In this document: positions 13,301 to 26,120 of the stretch, piece after piece
Numbering within the stretch: position 1 is the first letter of the stretch
Layout: the number at the start of each line of letters is the position of its first letter
Origin: Osmia lignaria lignaria
Lineage: Eukaryota > Arthropoda > Insecta > Hymenoptera > Megachilidae
DNA length: 64,000 nucleotides
Assembly (NCBI RefSeq): GCF_051020975.1
Contig: NW_027478165.1
Location: 8,090,001-8,154,000, forward strand
Reading direction: 5' to 3'
Program-made: the position numbers and the translations under genes
Notes under the pieces: model-generated
Told to the model about the DNA's origin: nothing
Databases searched by the model: none
What the model saw: the letters and a program-made list of their open reading frames with translations, nothing else

Positions 13301-14349
13301 GAGCTATGGCAAAATGTTAAGAGACGTTTTTTGTAGAGAATTATGTTTCCTACAATTTATGTTCTATGATATTTTTTGATCAGATGCGTAGTTCTCGAGA
13401 TATATCAAGATATTTAAAAGTTCCGAAGCCGCACCAACATAATAGAGATACAGAAACACCGTGGCCCCTTTCTTTGAGATAACTCTGCACTAGTGCGAGC
13501 CGCAAATGCCACTTCCAGCTTAGCTGTGCAGAAGAAGAACAACAAGAAGAAGAAATATCTCGAAATATGTCCGTCAGGCCCCTTCCCTTGAGATAAATCT
13601 GCAAATATCACGGAAACGAAGCGAACTATGGCAAAATGTTAAGATACCTTTTTTGTAGAGAATTAAGTTTCCTACTTTTTATGTTCTATGATATTTTTTG
13701 ATCAGATGCGTAGTTCTCGAGATATATCAAGATATTTAAAAGTTCCGAAGCCGCACCAACATAATAGAGATACAGAAACACCGTGGCCCCTTTCTTTGAG
13801 ATTACTCTGCACTATTGCGAGCTGCAAATGCCACTTCCAGCTTAGCTGTGCAGAAGAAGAACAACAAGAAGAAGAAATATCTCGAAATATGTCCGTTAGG
13901 CCGCTTCCCTTGAGATAAATGTGCAAATATCTCGGAAACGAAGCGAGCTATGGCAAAATCTTAAGAGAACTTTTTTGTAGAGAATTAAGTTTCCTACTTT
14001 TTATGTTCTATGATATTTTTTGATCAGATGCGTAGTTCTCGAGATATATCAAGATATTTAAAAGTTCCGAAGCCGCACCAACATAATAGAGATACAGAAA
14101 CACCGTGGCCCCTTTCTTTGAGATAACTCTGCACTATTGCGAGCCGCAAATGCCACTTCCAGCTTAGCTGTGCAGAAGAAGAACAACAAGAAGAAGAAAT
14201 ATCTCGAAATATGTCCGTCAGGCCCCTTCCCTTGAGATAAATCTGCAAATATCTCGGAAACGAAGCGAGCTATGGCAAAATGTTAAGGGACCTTTTTTGT
14301 AGAGAATTAAGTTTCCTACTTTTTATGTTCTATGATATTTTTTGATCAG
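10305..14349 (+). repeat. Large intra-array duplication, copy 2
   Basis: Second copy of 1-4,045, 32 units downstream. It includes the 510-2,083 block and two of the 4-unit HOR copies (marker CAAAATCTTAAGAG at about 12,666 and 13,954). Beyond 14,349 the next unit instead resembles those at 7,262 and 15,956. Confidence 0.9.
10814..12387 (+). repeat. Five-unit block, copy 3
   Basis: Third copy of the 510-2,083 block, contained in the larger 10,304-bp duplication. Marker ATGTGCTATGACAT is at 11,105. Confidence 0.88.
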
Positions 14350-15110
14350 AATCGTAGTTTTCGAGATATATCGAGATATTTAAAAGTTCCGAAGCCGCAC
14401 CAACATAATAGAGATACAGAAACACCGTGGGCCCTTTCTTTGAGATAACTCTGCACTAGTGCGAGCCGCAAATGCCACTTCCAGCTTAGCTGTGCAGAAG
14501 AAGAACAACAAGAAGAAGAAATATCTCGAAATATGTCCGTCAGGCCCCTTCCCTTGAGATAAATCTGCAAATATCTCGGAAACGAAGCGAGCTATGGCAA
14601 AATGTTAAGAGACCTTTTTTGTAGAGAATTAAGTTTCCTACTTTTTATGTTCTATGATATTTTTTGATCAGATGCGTAGTTCTCGAGATATATCAAGATA
14701 TTTAAAAGTTCCGAAGCCGCACCAACATAATAGAGATACAGAAACACCGTGGCCCCTTTCTTCGAGATAACTCTGCACTAGTGCGAGCCGCAAATGCCAC
14801 TTCCAGCTTAGCTGTGCAGAAGAAGAACAACAAGAAGAAGAAATATCTCGAAATATGTCCGTCAGGCCCCTTCCCTTGAGATAAATCTGCAAATATCTCG
14901 GAAACGAAGCGAGCTACGGCAAAATGTTAAGAGACCTTTTTTGTAGAGAATTAAGTTTCCTACTTTTTATGTTCTATGATATTTTTTGATCAGATGCGTA
15001 GTTCTCGAGATATATCAAGATATTTAAAAGTTCCGAAGCCGCACCAACATAATAGAGATACAGAAACACCGTGGCCCCTTTCTTTGAGATTACTCTGCAC
15101 TATTGCGAGC
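14021..15110 (+). repeat. Duplication at five-unit offset (1,610 bp), copy 1
   Basis: Matches about 15,631-16,720. Shared rare markers are CAGAATCGTAG (14,347 and 15,957) and GAGCTACGGC (14,911 and 16,521). It contains one early minus-frame stop at 15,113-15,115, in the unit just to the right. Confidence 0.82.
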
Positions 15111-15630
15111 TGCTAATGCCACTTCCAGCTTAGCTGTGCAGAAGAAGAACAACAAGAAGAAGAAATATCTCGAAATATGTCCGTCAGGCCCCTTCCCTTG
15201 AGATATATCTGCAAATATCTCGGAAACGAAGCGAGCTATGGCAAAATCATAAGAGACCTTTTTTGTAGAGGATTAAGTTTCCTACTTTTTATGTTCTATG
15301 ATATTTTTTGATCAGATGCGTAGTTCTCGAGATATATCAAGATATTTAAAAGTTCCGAAGCCGCACCAACATAATAGATATACAGAAACAACGTGGCCCC
15401 TTTCTTTGAGATAACTCTGCACTATTGCGAGCTGCAAATGCCACTTCCAGCTTAGCTGTGCAGAAGAAGAACAACAAGAAGAAGAAATATCTCGAAATAT
15501 GTCCGTCAGGCCCGTTCCTTTGAGCTGAATCTGCAAATATCTCGGAAACGAAGCGAGCTATGGCAAAATGTTAAGAGACGTTTTTTGTAGAGAATTATGT
15601 TTCCTACAATTTATGTTCTATGATATTTTT

Positions 15631-16720
15631 TGATCAGATGCGTAGTTCTCGAGATATATCAAGATATTTAAAAGTTCCGAAGCCGCACCAACATAATAGA
15701 GATACAGAAACACCGTGGCCCCTTTCTTTGAGATAACTCTGCACTATTGCGAGCCGCAAATGCCACTTCCAGCTTAGCTGTGCAGAAGAAGAACAACAAG
15801 AAGAAGAAATATCTCGAAATATGTCCGTCAGGCCCCTTCCCTTGAGATAAATCTGCAAATATCTCGGAAACGAAGCGAGCTATGGCAAAATGTTAAGAGA
15901 CCTTTTTTGTAGAGAATTAAGTTTCCTACTTTTTATGTTCTATGATATTTTTTGATCAGAATCGTAGTTTTCGAGATATATCGAGATATTTAAAAGTTCC
16001 GAAGCCGCACCAACATAATAGAGATACAGAAACACCGTGGGCCCTTTCTTTGAGATAACTCTGCACTAGTGCGAGCCGCAAATGCCACTTCCAGCTTAGC
16101 TGTGCAGAAGAAGAACAACAAGAAGAAGAAATATCTCGAAATATGTCCGTCAGGCCCCTTCCCTTGAGATAAATCTGCAAATATCTCGGAAACGAAGCGA
16201 GCTATGGCAAAATGTTAAGAGACCTTTTTTGTAGAGAATTAAGTTTCCTACTTTTTATGTTCTATGATATTTTTTGATCAGATGCGTAGTTCTCGAGATA
16301 TATCAAGATATTTAAAAGTTCCGAAGCCGCACCAACATAATAGAGATACAGAAACACCGTGGCCCCTTTCTTCGAGATAACTCTGCACTAGTGCGAGCCG
16401 CAAATGCCACTTCCAGCTTAGCTGTGCAGAAGAAGAACAACAAGAAGAAGAAATATCTCGAAATATGTCCGTCAGGCCCCTTCCCTTGAGATAAATCTGC
16501 AAATATCTCGGAAACGAAGCGAGCTACGGCAAAATGTTAAGAGACCTTTTTTGTAGAGAATTAAGTTTCCTACTTTTTATGTTCTATGATATTTTTTGAT
16601 CAGATGCGTAGTTCTCGAGATATATCAAGATATTTAAAAGTTCCGAAGCCGCACCAACATAATAGAGATACAGAAACACCGTGGCCCCTTTCTTTGAGAT
16701 TACTCTGCACTATTGCGAGC
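15631..16720 (+). repeat. Duplication at five-unit offset, copy 2
   Basis: Second copy of 14,021-15,110, with the same CAGAATCGTAG and GAGCTACGGC markers. To its right, AAAATGTGTAGAG near 16,855 is shared with 9,449, 23 units upstream, so this stretch is a mosaic of several sources. Confidence 0.82.
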
Positions 16721-17562
16721 TGCAAATGCCACTTCCAGCTTAGCTGTGCAGAAGAAGAACAACAAGAAGAAGAAATATCTCGAAATATGTCCGTCAGGCC
16801 CGTTCCTTTGAGCTGAATCTGCAAATATCTCGGAAACGAAGCGAGCTATGGCAAAATGTGTAGAGACGTTTTTTGTAGAGAATTATGTTTCCTACAATTT
16901 ATGTTCTATGATATTTTTTGATCAGATGCGTAGTTCTCGAGATATATCAAGATATTTAAAAGTTCCGAAGCCGCACCAACATAATAGAGATACAGAAACA
17001 CCGTGGCCCCTTTCTTTGAGATAACTCTGCACTAGTGCGAGCCGCAAATGCCACTTCCAGCTTAGCTGTGCAGAAGAAGAACAACAAGAAGAAGAAATAT
17101 CTCGAAATATGTCCGTCAGGCCCCTTCCCTTGAGATAAATCTGCAAATATCTCGGAAACGAAGCGAGCTATGGCAAAATGTTAAGAGACCTTTTTTGTAG
17201 AGAATTAAGTTTCCTACTTTTTATGTTCTATGATATTTTTTGATCAGAAGCGTAGTTTTCGAGATATATCGAGATATTTAAAAGTTCCGAAGCCGCACCA
17301 ACATAATAGAGATACAGAAACACCGTGGCCCCTTTCTTTGAGATAACTCTGCACTAGTGCGAGCCGCAAATGCCACTTCCAGCTTAGCTGTGCAGAAGAA
17401 GAACAACAAGAAGAAGAAATATCTCGAAATATGTCCGTCAGGCCCCTTCCCTTGAGATAAATCTGCAAATATCTCGGAAACGAAGCGAGCTATGGCAAAA
17501 TGTTAAGAGACCTTTTTTGTAGAGAATTAGGTTTCCTACTTTTTATGTTCTATGATATTTTT

Positions 17563-19494
17563 TGATCAGATGCGTAGTTCTCGAGATATATCAAGATACT
17601 TAAAAGTTCCGAAGCCGCACCAACATAATAGAGATACAGAAACACCGTGGCCCCTTTCTTCGAGATAACTCTGCACTAGTGCGAGCCGCAAATGCCACTT
17701 CCAGCTTAGCTGTGCAGAAGAAGAACAACAAGAAGAAGAAATATCTCGAAATATGTCCGTCAGGCCCCTTCCCTTGAGATAAATCTGCAAATATCTCGGA
17801 AACGAAGCGAGCTATGGCAAAATTTTAAGAGACCTTTTTTGTAGAGAATTAAGTTTCCTACTTTTTATGTTCTATGATATTTTTTGATCAGATGCGTAGT
17901 TCTCGAGATATATCAAGATATTTAAAAGTTCCGAAGCCGCACCAACATAATAGAGATACAGAAACACCGTGGCCCCTTTCTTCGAGATAACTCTGCACTA
18001 GTGCGAGCCGCAAATGCCACTTCCAGCTTAGCTGTGCAGAAGAAGAACAACAAGAAGAAGAAATATCTCGAAATATGTCCGTCAGGCCCCTTCCCTTGAG
18101 ATAAATCTGCAAATATCTCGGAAACGAAGCGAGCTATGGCAAAATGTTAAGAGACCTTTTTTGTAGAGAATTAAGTTTCCTACTTTTTATGTTCTATGAT
18201 ATTTTTTGATCAGATGCGTAGTTCTCGAGATATATCAAGATATTTAAAAGTTCCGAAGCCGCACCAACATAATAGAGATACAGAAACACCGTGGCCCCTT
18301 TCTTCGAGATAACTCTGCACTAGTGCGAGCCGCAAATGCCACTTCCAGCTTAGCTGTGCAGAAGAAGAACAACAAGAAGAAGAAATATCTCGAAATATGT
18401 CCGTCAGGCCCCTTCCCTTGAGATAAATCTGCAAATATCTCGGAAACGAAGCGAGCTATGGCAAAATGTTAAGAGACCTTTTTTGTAGAGAATTAAGTTT
18501 CCCACTTTTTATGTTCTATGATATTTTTTGATCAGATGCGTAGTTCTCGAGATATATCAAGATATTTAAAAGTTCCGAAGCCGCACCAACATAATAGAGA
18601 TACAGAAACACCGTGGCCCCTTTCTTCGAGATAACTCTGCACTAGTGCGAGCCGCAAATGCCACTTCCAGCTTAGCTGTGCAGAAGAAGAACAACAAGAA
18701 GAAGAAATATCTCGAAATATGTCCGTCAGGCCCCTTCCCTTGAGATAAATCTGCAAATATCTCGGAAACGAAGCGAGCTATGGCAAAATGTTAAGAGACC
18801 TTTTTTGTAGAGAATTAAGTTTCCTACTTTTTATGTTCTATGATATTTTTTGATCAGATGCGTAGTTCTCGAGATATATCAAGATATTTAAAAGTTCCGA
18901 AGCCGCACCAACATAATAGAGATACAGAAACACCGTGGCCCCTTTCTTCGAGATAACTCTGCACTAGTGCGAGCCGCAAATGCCACTTCCAGCTTAGCTG
19001 TGCAGAAGAAGAACAACAAGAAGAAGAAATATCTCGAAATATGTCCGTCAGGCCCCTTCCCTTGAGATAAATCTGCAAATATCTCGGAAACGAAGCGAGC
19101 TATGGCAAAATGTTAAGAGACCTTTTTTGTAGAGAATTAAGTTTCCTACTTTTTATGTTCTATGATATTTTTTGATCAGATGCGTAGTTCTCGAGATATA
19201 TCAAGATATTTAAAAGTTCCGAAGCCGCACCAACATAATAGAGATACAGAAACATCGTGGCCCCTTTCTTCGAGATAACTCTGCACTAGTGCGAGCCGCA
19301 AATGCCACTTCCAGCTTAGCTGTGCAGAAGAAGAACAACAAGAAGAAGAAATATCTCGAAATATGTCCGTCAGGCCCCTTCCCTTGAGATAAATCTGCAA
19401 ATATCTCGGAAACGAAGCGAGCTATGGCAAAATGTTAAGAGACCTTTTTTGTAGAGAATTAAGTTTCCTACTTTTTATGTTCTATGATATTTTT
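17563..19494 (+). repeat. Run of six nearly identical units
   Basis: Six consecutive units all carry TTTCTTCGAG and TAGTGCGAGCC. From about 17,885 onward I notice only isolated changes, such as TTCCCACTTT near 18,503 and AACATCGTGG near 19,253. This is simple one-unit amplification, unlike the HOR patterns on either side, and looks recent. Confidence 0.88.
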
Positions 19495-19739
19495 TGAGCA
19501 GATGCGTAGTTTTCGAGATATATCAAGATATTTAAAAGTTCCGAAGCCGCACCAACATAATAGAGATACAGAAACACCGTGGCCCCTCTCTTTGAGATAA
19601 CTCTGCACTATTGCGAGCTGGAAATGCCACTTCCAGTTTAGCTGTGCAGAAGAAGAACAACAAGAAGAAGATATATCTCGAAATATGTCCGTCAGGCCCC
19701 TTCCCTTGAGATAAATCTGCAAATATCTCGGAAACGAAG

Positions 19740-20720
19740 CGAGCTATGGCAAAATGTTAAGAGACCTTATTTGTAGAGAATTAAGTTTCCTACTTTTTAT
19801 GTCCTATGATATTTTTTGATCAGATGCGTAGTTCTCGAGATATATCAAGATATTTAAAAGTTCCGAAGCCGCACCAACGTAATAGAGATACAGAAACACC
19901 GTGGCCCCTTTCTTTGAGATAACTCTGCACTAGTGCGAGCCGCAAATGCCACTTCCAGCTTAGCTGTGCAGAAGAAGAACAACAAGAAGAAGAAATATCT
20001 CGAAATATGTCCGTCAGGCCCCTTCCCTTGAGATATATCTGCAAATATCTCGGAAACGAAGCGAGCTATGGCAAAATGTTAAGAGACCTTTTTTGTAGAG
20101 AATTATGTCTCCTACAAGTTATGTTCTATGATATTTTTTGATCAGAAGCGTAGTTTTCGAGATATATCGAGATATTTAAAAGTTCCGAAGCCGCACCAAC
20201 ATAATAGAGATACAGAAACACCGTGGCCCCTTTCTTTGAGATAACTCTGCACTAGTGCGGGCCGCAAATGCCACTTCCCGCTTAGCTGTGCAGAAGAAGA
20301 ACAACAAGAAGAAGAAATATCTCCAAATATGTCCCTCAGGCCCCTTCCCTTGAGATAAATCTGCAAATATCTCGGAAACGAAGCGAGCTAAGGCAAAATG
20401 TTAAGAGACTTTATTTGTAGAGAATTAAGTTTCCTACTTTTTATGTTCTATGATATTTTTTGATCAGATGCGTAGTTCTCGAGATATATCAAGATATTTA
20501 AAAGTTCCGAAGCCGCACCCACATAATAGAGATACAGAAACACCGTGGCCCCTTTCTTTGAGATAACTCTGCACTATTGCGAGCTGGAAATGCCACTTCC
20601 AGTTTAGCTGTGCAGAAGAAGAACAACAAGAAGAAGAAATATCTCGAAATATGTCCGTCAGGCCCCTTCCCTTGAGATATATCTGCAAATATCTCGGAAA
20701 CGAAACGAGCTATGGCAAAA
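19740..20720 (+). repeat. Duplication at eight-unit offset (2,576 bp), copy 1
   Basis: Matches about 22,316-23,296. Shared markers are GAGACCTTATTTG (19,762 and 22,338), ATGTCCTATG (19,799 and 22,375), CTCCAAATATG (20,321 and 22,897) and GACTTTATTTG (20,407 and 22,983). Confidence 0.85.
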
Positions 20721-22315
20721 TGTTAAGAGACCTTTTTTGTAGAGAATTATGTTTCCTACAATTTATGTTCTATGATATTTTTTGATCAGAAGCGTAGTTT
20801 TCGAGATATATCGAGATATTTAAAAGTTCCGAAGCCGCACCAACATAATAGAGATCCAGAAACACCGTGGCCCCTTTCTTTGAGATAACTCTGCACTAGT
20901 GCGAGCCGCAAATGCCACTTCCAGCTTAGCTGTGCAGAAGAAGAACAACAAGAAAAAGAAATATCTCGAAATATGTCCGTCAGGCCCCTTCCCTTGAGAT
21001 AAATCTGCAAATATCTCGGAAACGAAGCGAGCTATGGCAAAATGTTAAGAGACCTTTTTTGTAGAGAATTAAGTTTCCTACTTTCTATGTTCTATGATAT
21101 TTTTTGATCAGATGCGTACTTCTCGAGATATATCAAGATATTTAAAAGTTCCGAAGCCGCACCAACATAATAGAGATACAGAAACACCGTGGCCCCTTTC
21201 TTTGAGATAACTCTGCACTATTGCGAGCTGGAAATGCCACTTCCAGCTTAGCTGTGCAGAAGAAGAACAACAAGAAGAAGATATATCTCGAAATATGTCC
21301 GTCAGGCCCCTTCCCTTGAGATAAATCTGCAAATATCTCGGAAACGAAGCGAGCTATGGCAAAATGTTAAGAGACCTTTTTTGTAGAGAATTAAGTTTCC
21401 TACTTTTTATGTTCTATGATATTTTTTGATCAGATGCGTAGTTCTCGAGATATATCAAGATATTTAAAAGTTCCGAAGCCGCACCAACATAATAGAGATA
21501 CAGAAACACCGTGGCCCCTTTCTTCGAGATAACTCTGCACTAGTGCGAGCCGCAAATGCCACTTCCAGCTTAGCTGTGCAGAAGAAGAACAACAAGAAGA
21601 AGAAATATCTCGAAATATGTCCGTCAGGCCCCTTCCCTTGAGATAAATCTGCAAATATCTCGGAAACGAAGCGAGCTATGGCAAAATGTTAAGAGACCTT
21701 TTTTGTAGAGAATTAAGTTTCCTACTTTTTATGTTCTATGATATTTTTTGATCAGATGCGTAGTTCTCGAGATATATCAAGATATTTAAAAGTTCCGAAG
21801 CCGCACCAACATAATAGAGATACAGAAACACCGTGGCCCCTTTCTTCGAGATAACTCTGCACTAGTGCGAGCCGCAAATGCCACTTCCAGCTTAGCTGTG
21901 CAGAAGAAGAACAACAAGAAGAAGAAATATCTCGAAATATGTCCGTCAGGCCCCTTCCCTTGAGATAAATCTGCAAATATCTCGGAAACGAAGCGAGCTA
22001 TGGCAAAATGTTAAGAGACCTTTTTTGTAGAGAATTAAGTTTCCTACTTTTTATGTTCTATGATATTTTTTGATCAGATGCGTAGTTCTCGAGATATATC
22101 AAGATATTTAAAAGTTCCGAAGCCGCACCAACATAATAGAGATACAGAAACACCGTGGCCCCTTTCTTTGAGATAACTCTGCACTAGTGCGAGCCGCAAA
22201 TGCCACTTCCAGCTTAGCTGTGCAGAAGAAGAACAACAAGAAGAAGAAATATCTCGAAATATGTCCGTCAGGCCCCTTCCCTTGAGATAAATCTGCAAAT
22301 ATCTCGGAAACGAAG

Positions 22316-24002
22316 CGAGCTATGGCAAAATGTTAAGAGACCTTATTTGTAGAGAATTAAGTTTCCTACTTTTTATGTCCTATGATATTTTTTGATCAGA
22401 TGCGTAGTTCTCGAGATATATCAAGATATTTAAAAGTTCCGAAGCCGCACCAACATAATAGAGATACAGAAACACCGTGGCCTCTTTCTTTGAGATAACT
22501 CTGCACTAGTGCGAGCCGCAAATGCCACTTCCAGCTTAGCTGTGCAGAAGAAGAACAACAAGAAGAAGAAATATCTCGAAATATGTCCGTCAGGCCCCTT
22601 CCCTTGAGATATATCTGCAAATATCTCGGAAACAAAGCGAGCTATGGCAAAATGTTAAGAGACCTTTTTTGTAGAGAATTATGTCTCCTACAAGTTATGT
22701 TCTATGATATTTTTTGATCAGAAGCGTAGTTTTCGAGATATATCGAGATATTTAAAAGTTCCGAAGCCGCACCAACATAATAGAGATACAGAAACACCGT
22801 GGCCCCTTTCTTTGAGATAACTCTGCACTAGTGCGGGCCGCAAATGCCACTTCCAGCTTAGCTGTGCAGAAGAAGAACAACAAGAAGAAGAAGTATCTCC
22901 AAATATGTCCCTCAGGCCCCTTCCCTTGAGATAAATCTGCAAATATCTCGGAAACGAAGCGAGCTAAGGCAAAATGTTAAGAGACTTTATTTGTAGAGAA
23001 TTAAGTTTCCTACTTTTTATGTTCTATGATATTTTTTGATCAGATGCGTAGTTCTCGAGATATATCAAGATATTTAAAAGTTCCGAAGCCGCACCCACAT
23101 AATAGAGATACAGAAACACCGTGGCCCCTTTCTTTGAGATAACTCTGCACTATTGCGAGCTGGAAATGCCACTTCCAGTTTAGCTGTGCAGAAGAAGAAC
23201 AACAAGAAGAAGAAATATCTCGAAATATGTCCGTCAGGCCCCTTCCCTTGAGATATATCTGCAAATATCTCGGAAACGAAGCGAGCTATGGCAAAATGTT
23301 AAGAGACCTTTTTTGTAGAGAATTATGTCTCCTACAAGTTATGTTCTATGATATTTTTTGATCAGAAGCGTAGTTTTCGAGATATATCGAGATATTTAAA
23401 AGTTCCGAAGCCGCACCAACATAATAGAGATACAGAAACACCGTGGCCCCTTTCTTTGAGATAACTCTGCACTAGTGCGGGCCGCAAATGCCACTTCCAG
23501 CTTAGCTGTGCAGAAGAAGAACAACAAGAAGAAGAAATATCTCCAAATATGTCCCTCAGGCCCCTTCCCTTGAGATAAATCTGCAAATATCTCGGAAACG
23601 AAGCGAGCTAAGGCAAAATGTTAAGAGACTTTATTTGTAGAGAATTAAGTTTCCTACTTTTTATGTTCTATGATATTTTTTGATCAGATGCGTAGTTCTC
23701 GAGATATATCAAGATATTTAAAAGTTCCGAAGCCGCACCAACATAATAGAGATACAGAAACACCGTGGCCCCTTTCTTTCAGATAACTCTGCACTATTGC
23801 GAGCTGGAAATGCCACTTCCAGTTTAGCTGTGCAGAAGAAGAACAACAAGAAGAAGAAATATCTCGAAATATGTCCGTCAGGCCCCTTCCCTTGAGATAT
23901 ATCTGCAAATATCTCGGAAACGAAGCGAGCTATGGCAAAATGTTAAGAGACCTTTTTTGTAGAGAATTATGTCTCCTACAAGTTATGTTCTATGATATTT
24001 TT
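22316..24002 (+). repeat. Eight-unit-offset copy followed by a dimer duplication
   Basis: The left part is the second copy of 19,740-20,720. The two units at 22,715-23,358 are then repeated at 23,359-24,002 (period 644 bp): CTCCAAATATG occurs at both 22,897 and 23,541, and GACTTTATTTG recurs with the same spacing. Confidence 0.85.
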
Positions 24003-26111
24003 TGATCAGAAGCGTAGTTTTCGAGATATATCGAGATATTTAAAAGTTCCGAAGCCGCACCAATATAATAGAGATACAGAAACACCGTGGCCCCTTTCTT
24101 TGAGATAACTCTGCACTAGTGCGGGCCGCAAATGCCACTTCCAGCTTAGTTGTGCAGAAGAAGAACAACGAGAAGAAGAAATATCTCGAAATATGTCCGT
24201 CAGGCCCCTTCCCTTGAGATAAATCAGCAAATATCTCGGAAACAAAGCGAGCTATGGCAAAATGTTAAGAGACCTTTGTTGTAGAGAATTAAGTTTCGTA
24301 CTTTTTATGTTCTGTGATATTTTTTGATCAGATGCGTAGTTCTCGAGATATATCAAGATATTTAAAAGTTCCGAAGCCGCACCAACATAATAGAGATACA
24401 GAAACACCGTGGCCCCTTTCTTTGAGATAACTCTGCACTATTGCGAGCTGGAAATGCCACTTCCAGTTTAGCTGTGCAGAAGAAGAACAACAAGAAGAAG
24501 AAATATCTCGAAATATGTCCGTCAGGCCCCTTCCCTTGAGATAAATCAGCAAATATCTCGGAAACGAAGCGAGCTATGGCATAATGTTAAGAGACCTTTT
24601 TTGTAGAGAATTAAGTTTCCTACTTTTTATGTTCTATGATATTTTTTGATCAGATGCGTAGTTCTCGAGATATATCAAGATATTTAAAAGTTCCGAAGCC
24701 GCACCAACATAATAGAGATACAGAAACACCGTGGCCCCTTTCTTTGAGATAACTCTGCACTATTGCGAGCTGCAAATGCCACTTCCAGTTTAGCTGTGCA
24801 GAAGAAGAACAACAAGAAGAAGAAATATCTCGAAATATGTCCGTTAGGCCCCTTCCCTTGAGATAGATCTGCAAATATCTCGGAAACGAAGCGAGCTATG
24901 GCAAAATGTTAAGAGACCTTTTTTGTAGAGAATTAAGTTTCCTACTTTTTATGTTCTATGATATTTTTTGATCAGATGCGTAGTTCTCGAGATATATCAT
25001 GATATTTAAAAGTTCCGAAGCCGCACCAACATAATAGAGATACAGAAACACCGTGGCCCCTTTCTTTGAGATAACTCTGCACTATTGCGAGCTGCAAATG
25101 CCACTTCCAGCTTAGCTGTGCAGAAGAAGAACAACAAGAAGAAGAAATATCTCGAAATATGTCCGTCAGGCCCCTTCCCTTGAGATAAATCTGCAAATAT
25201 CTCGGAAACGAAGCGAGCTATGGCAAAATGTTAAGAGACCTTTTTTGTAGAGAATTAAGTTTCCTACTTTCTATGTTCTATGATATTTTTTGATCAGATG
25301 CGTAGTTCTCGAGATATATCAAGATATTTAAAAGTTCCGAAGACGCACCAACATAATAGAGATACAGAAACACCGTGGCCCCTTTCTTTGAGATAACTCT
25401 GCACTGTTGCGAGCTGGAAATGCCACTTCCAGTTTAGCTGTGCAGAAGAAGAACAACAAGAAGAAGAAATATCTCGAAATATGTCCGTTAGGCCCCTTCC
25501 CTTGAGATAAATCTGCAAATATCTCGGAAACGAAGCGAGCTATGGCAAAATGTTAAGAGACCTTTTTTGTAGAGAATTAAGTTTCCTACTTTTTATGTTC
25601 TATGATATTTTTTGATCAGATGCGTAGTTCTCGAGATATATCAAGATATTTAAAAGTTCCGAAGCCGCACCAACATAATAGAGATACAGAAACACCGTGG
25701 CCCCTTTCTTTGAGATAACTCTGCACTATTGCGAGCTGCAAATGCCACTTCCAGCTTAGCTGTGCAGAAGAAGAACAACAAGAAGAAGAAATATCTCGAA
25801 ATATGTCCGTCAGGCCCCTTCCCTTGAGATAAATCTGCAAATATCTCGGAAACGAAGCGAGCTATGGCAAAATGTTGAGAGACCTTTTTTGTAGAGAATT
25901 ATGTTTGCTACTTTTTATGTTCTATGATATTTTTTGATCAGACGCGTAGTTCTCGAGATATATCAAGATATTTAAAAGTTCCGAAGCCGCACCAACATAA
26001 TAGAGATACAGAAACACCGTGGCCCCTTTCTTTGAGATAACTCTGCACTATTGCGAGCTGCAAACGCCACTCCCAGCTTAGCTGTGCAGAAGAAGAACAA
26101 CGAGAAGAAGA

Positions 26112-26120
26112 AATATCGAA
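26112..26120 (+). other. 2-bp deletion in one unit
   Basis: AAATATCGAAATATG replaces AAATATCTCGAAATATG, shortening this unit to 320 bp. It removes one AAATATCTCG motif and shifts the minus-strand frame. I saw no other copy of this change in the window. Confidence 0.9.

Larger units (their letters stand above)
1..19494 (+). repeat. Zone I of the array
   Basis: Three unit types are concentrated here. One has GTTAGGCCGC with AAATGTGC (12 units, from 822 to 13,926, none elsewhere). One has CCTTTGAGCTGAATCTGC (11 units here, returning only near 51.2, 52.5 and 63.2 kb). One has TTTCTTCGAG (14 units here, two more at 21.4-22.0 kb). They repeat in overlapping long- and short-range patterns listed separately. 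The zone edge is a change in variant content, not a sharp break. Confidence 0.75.

Noticed and set aside
2096..16816. Eight plus-strand 76-codon frames with an ATG start
   Set aside because: They exist only where GATAAC became GATTAC, overlap the opposite-strand frame fully, and follow the spacing of HOR and large duplications. Shared descent explains them.
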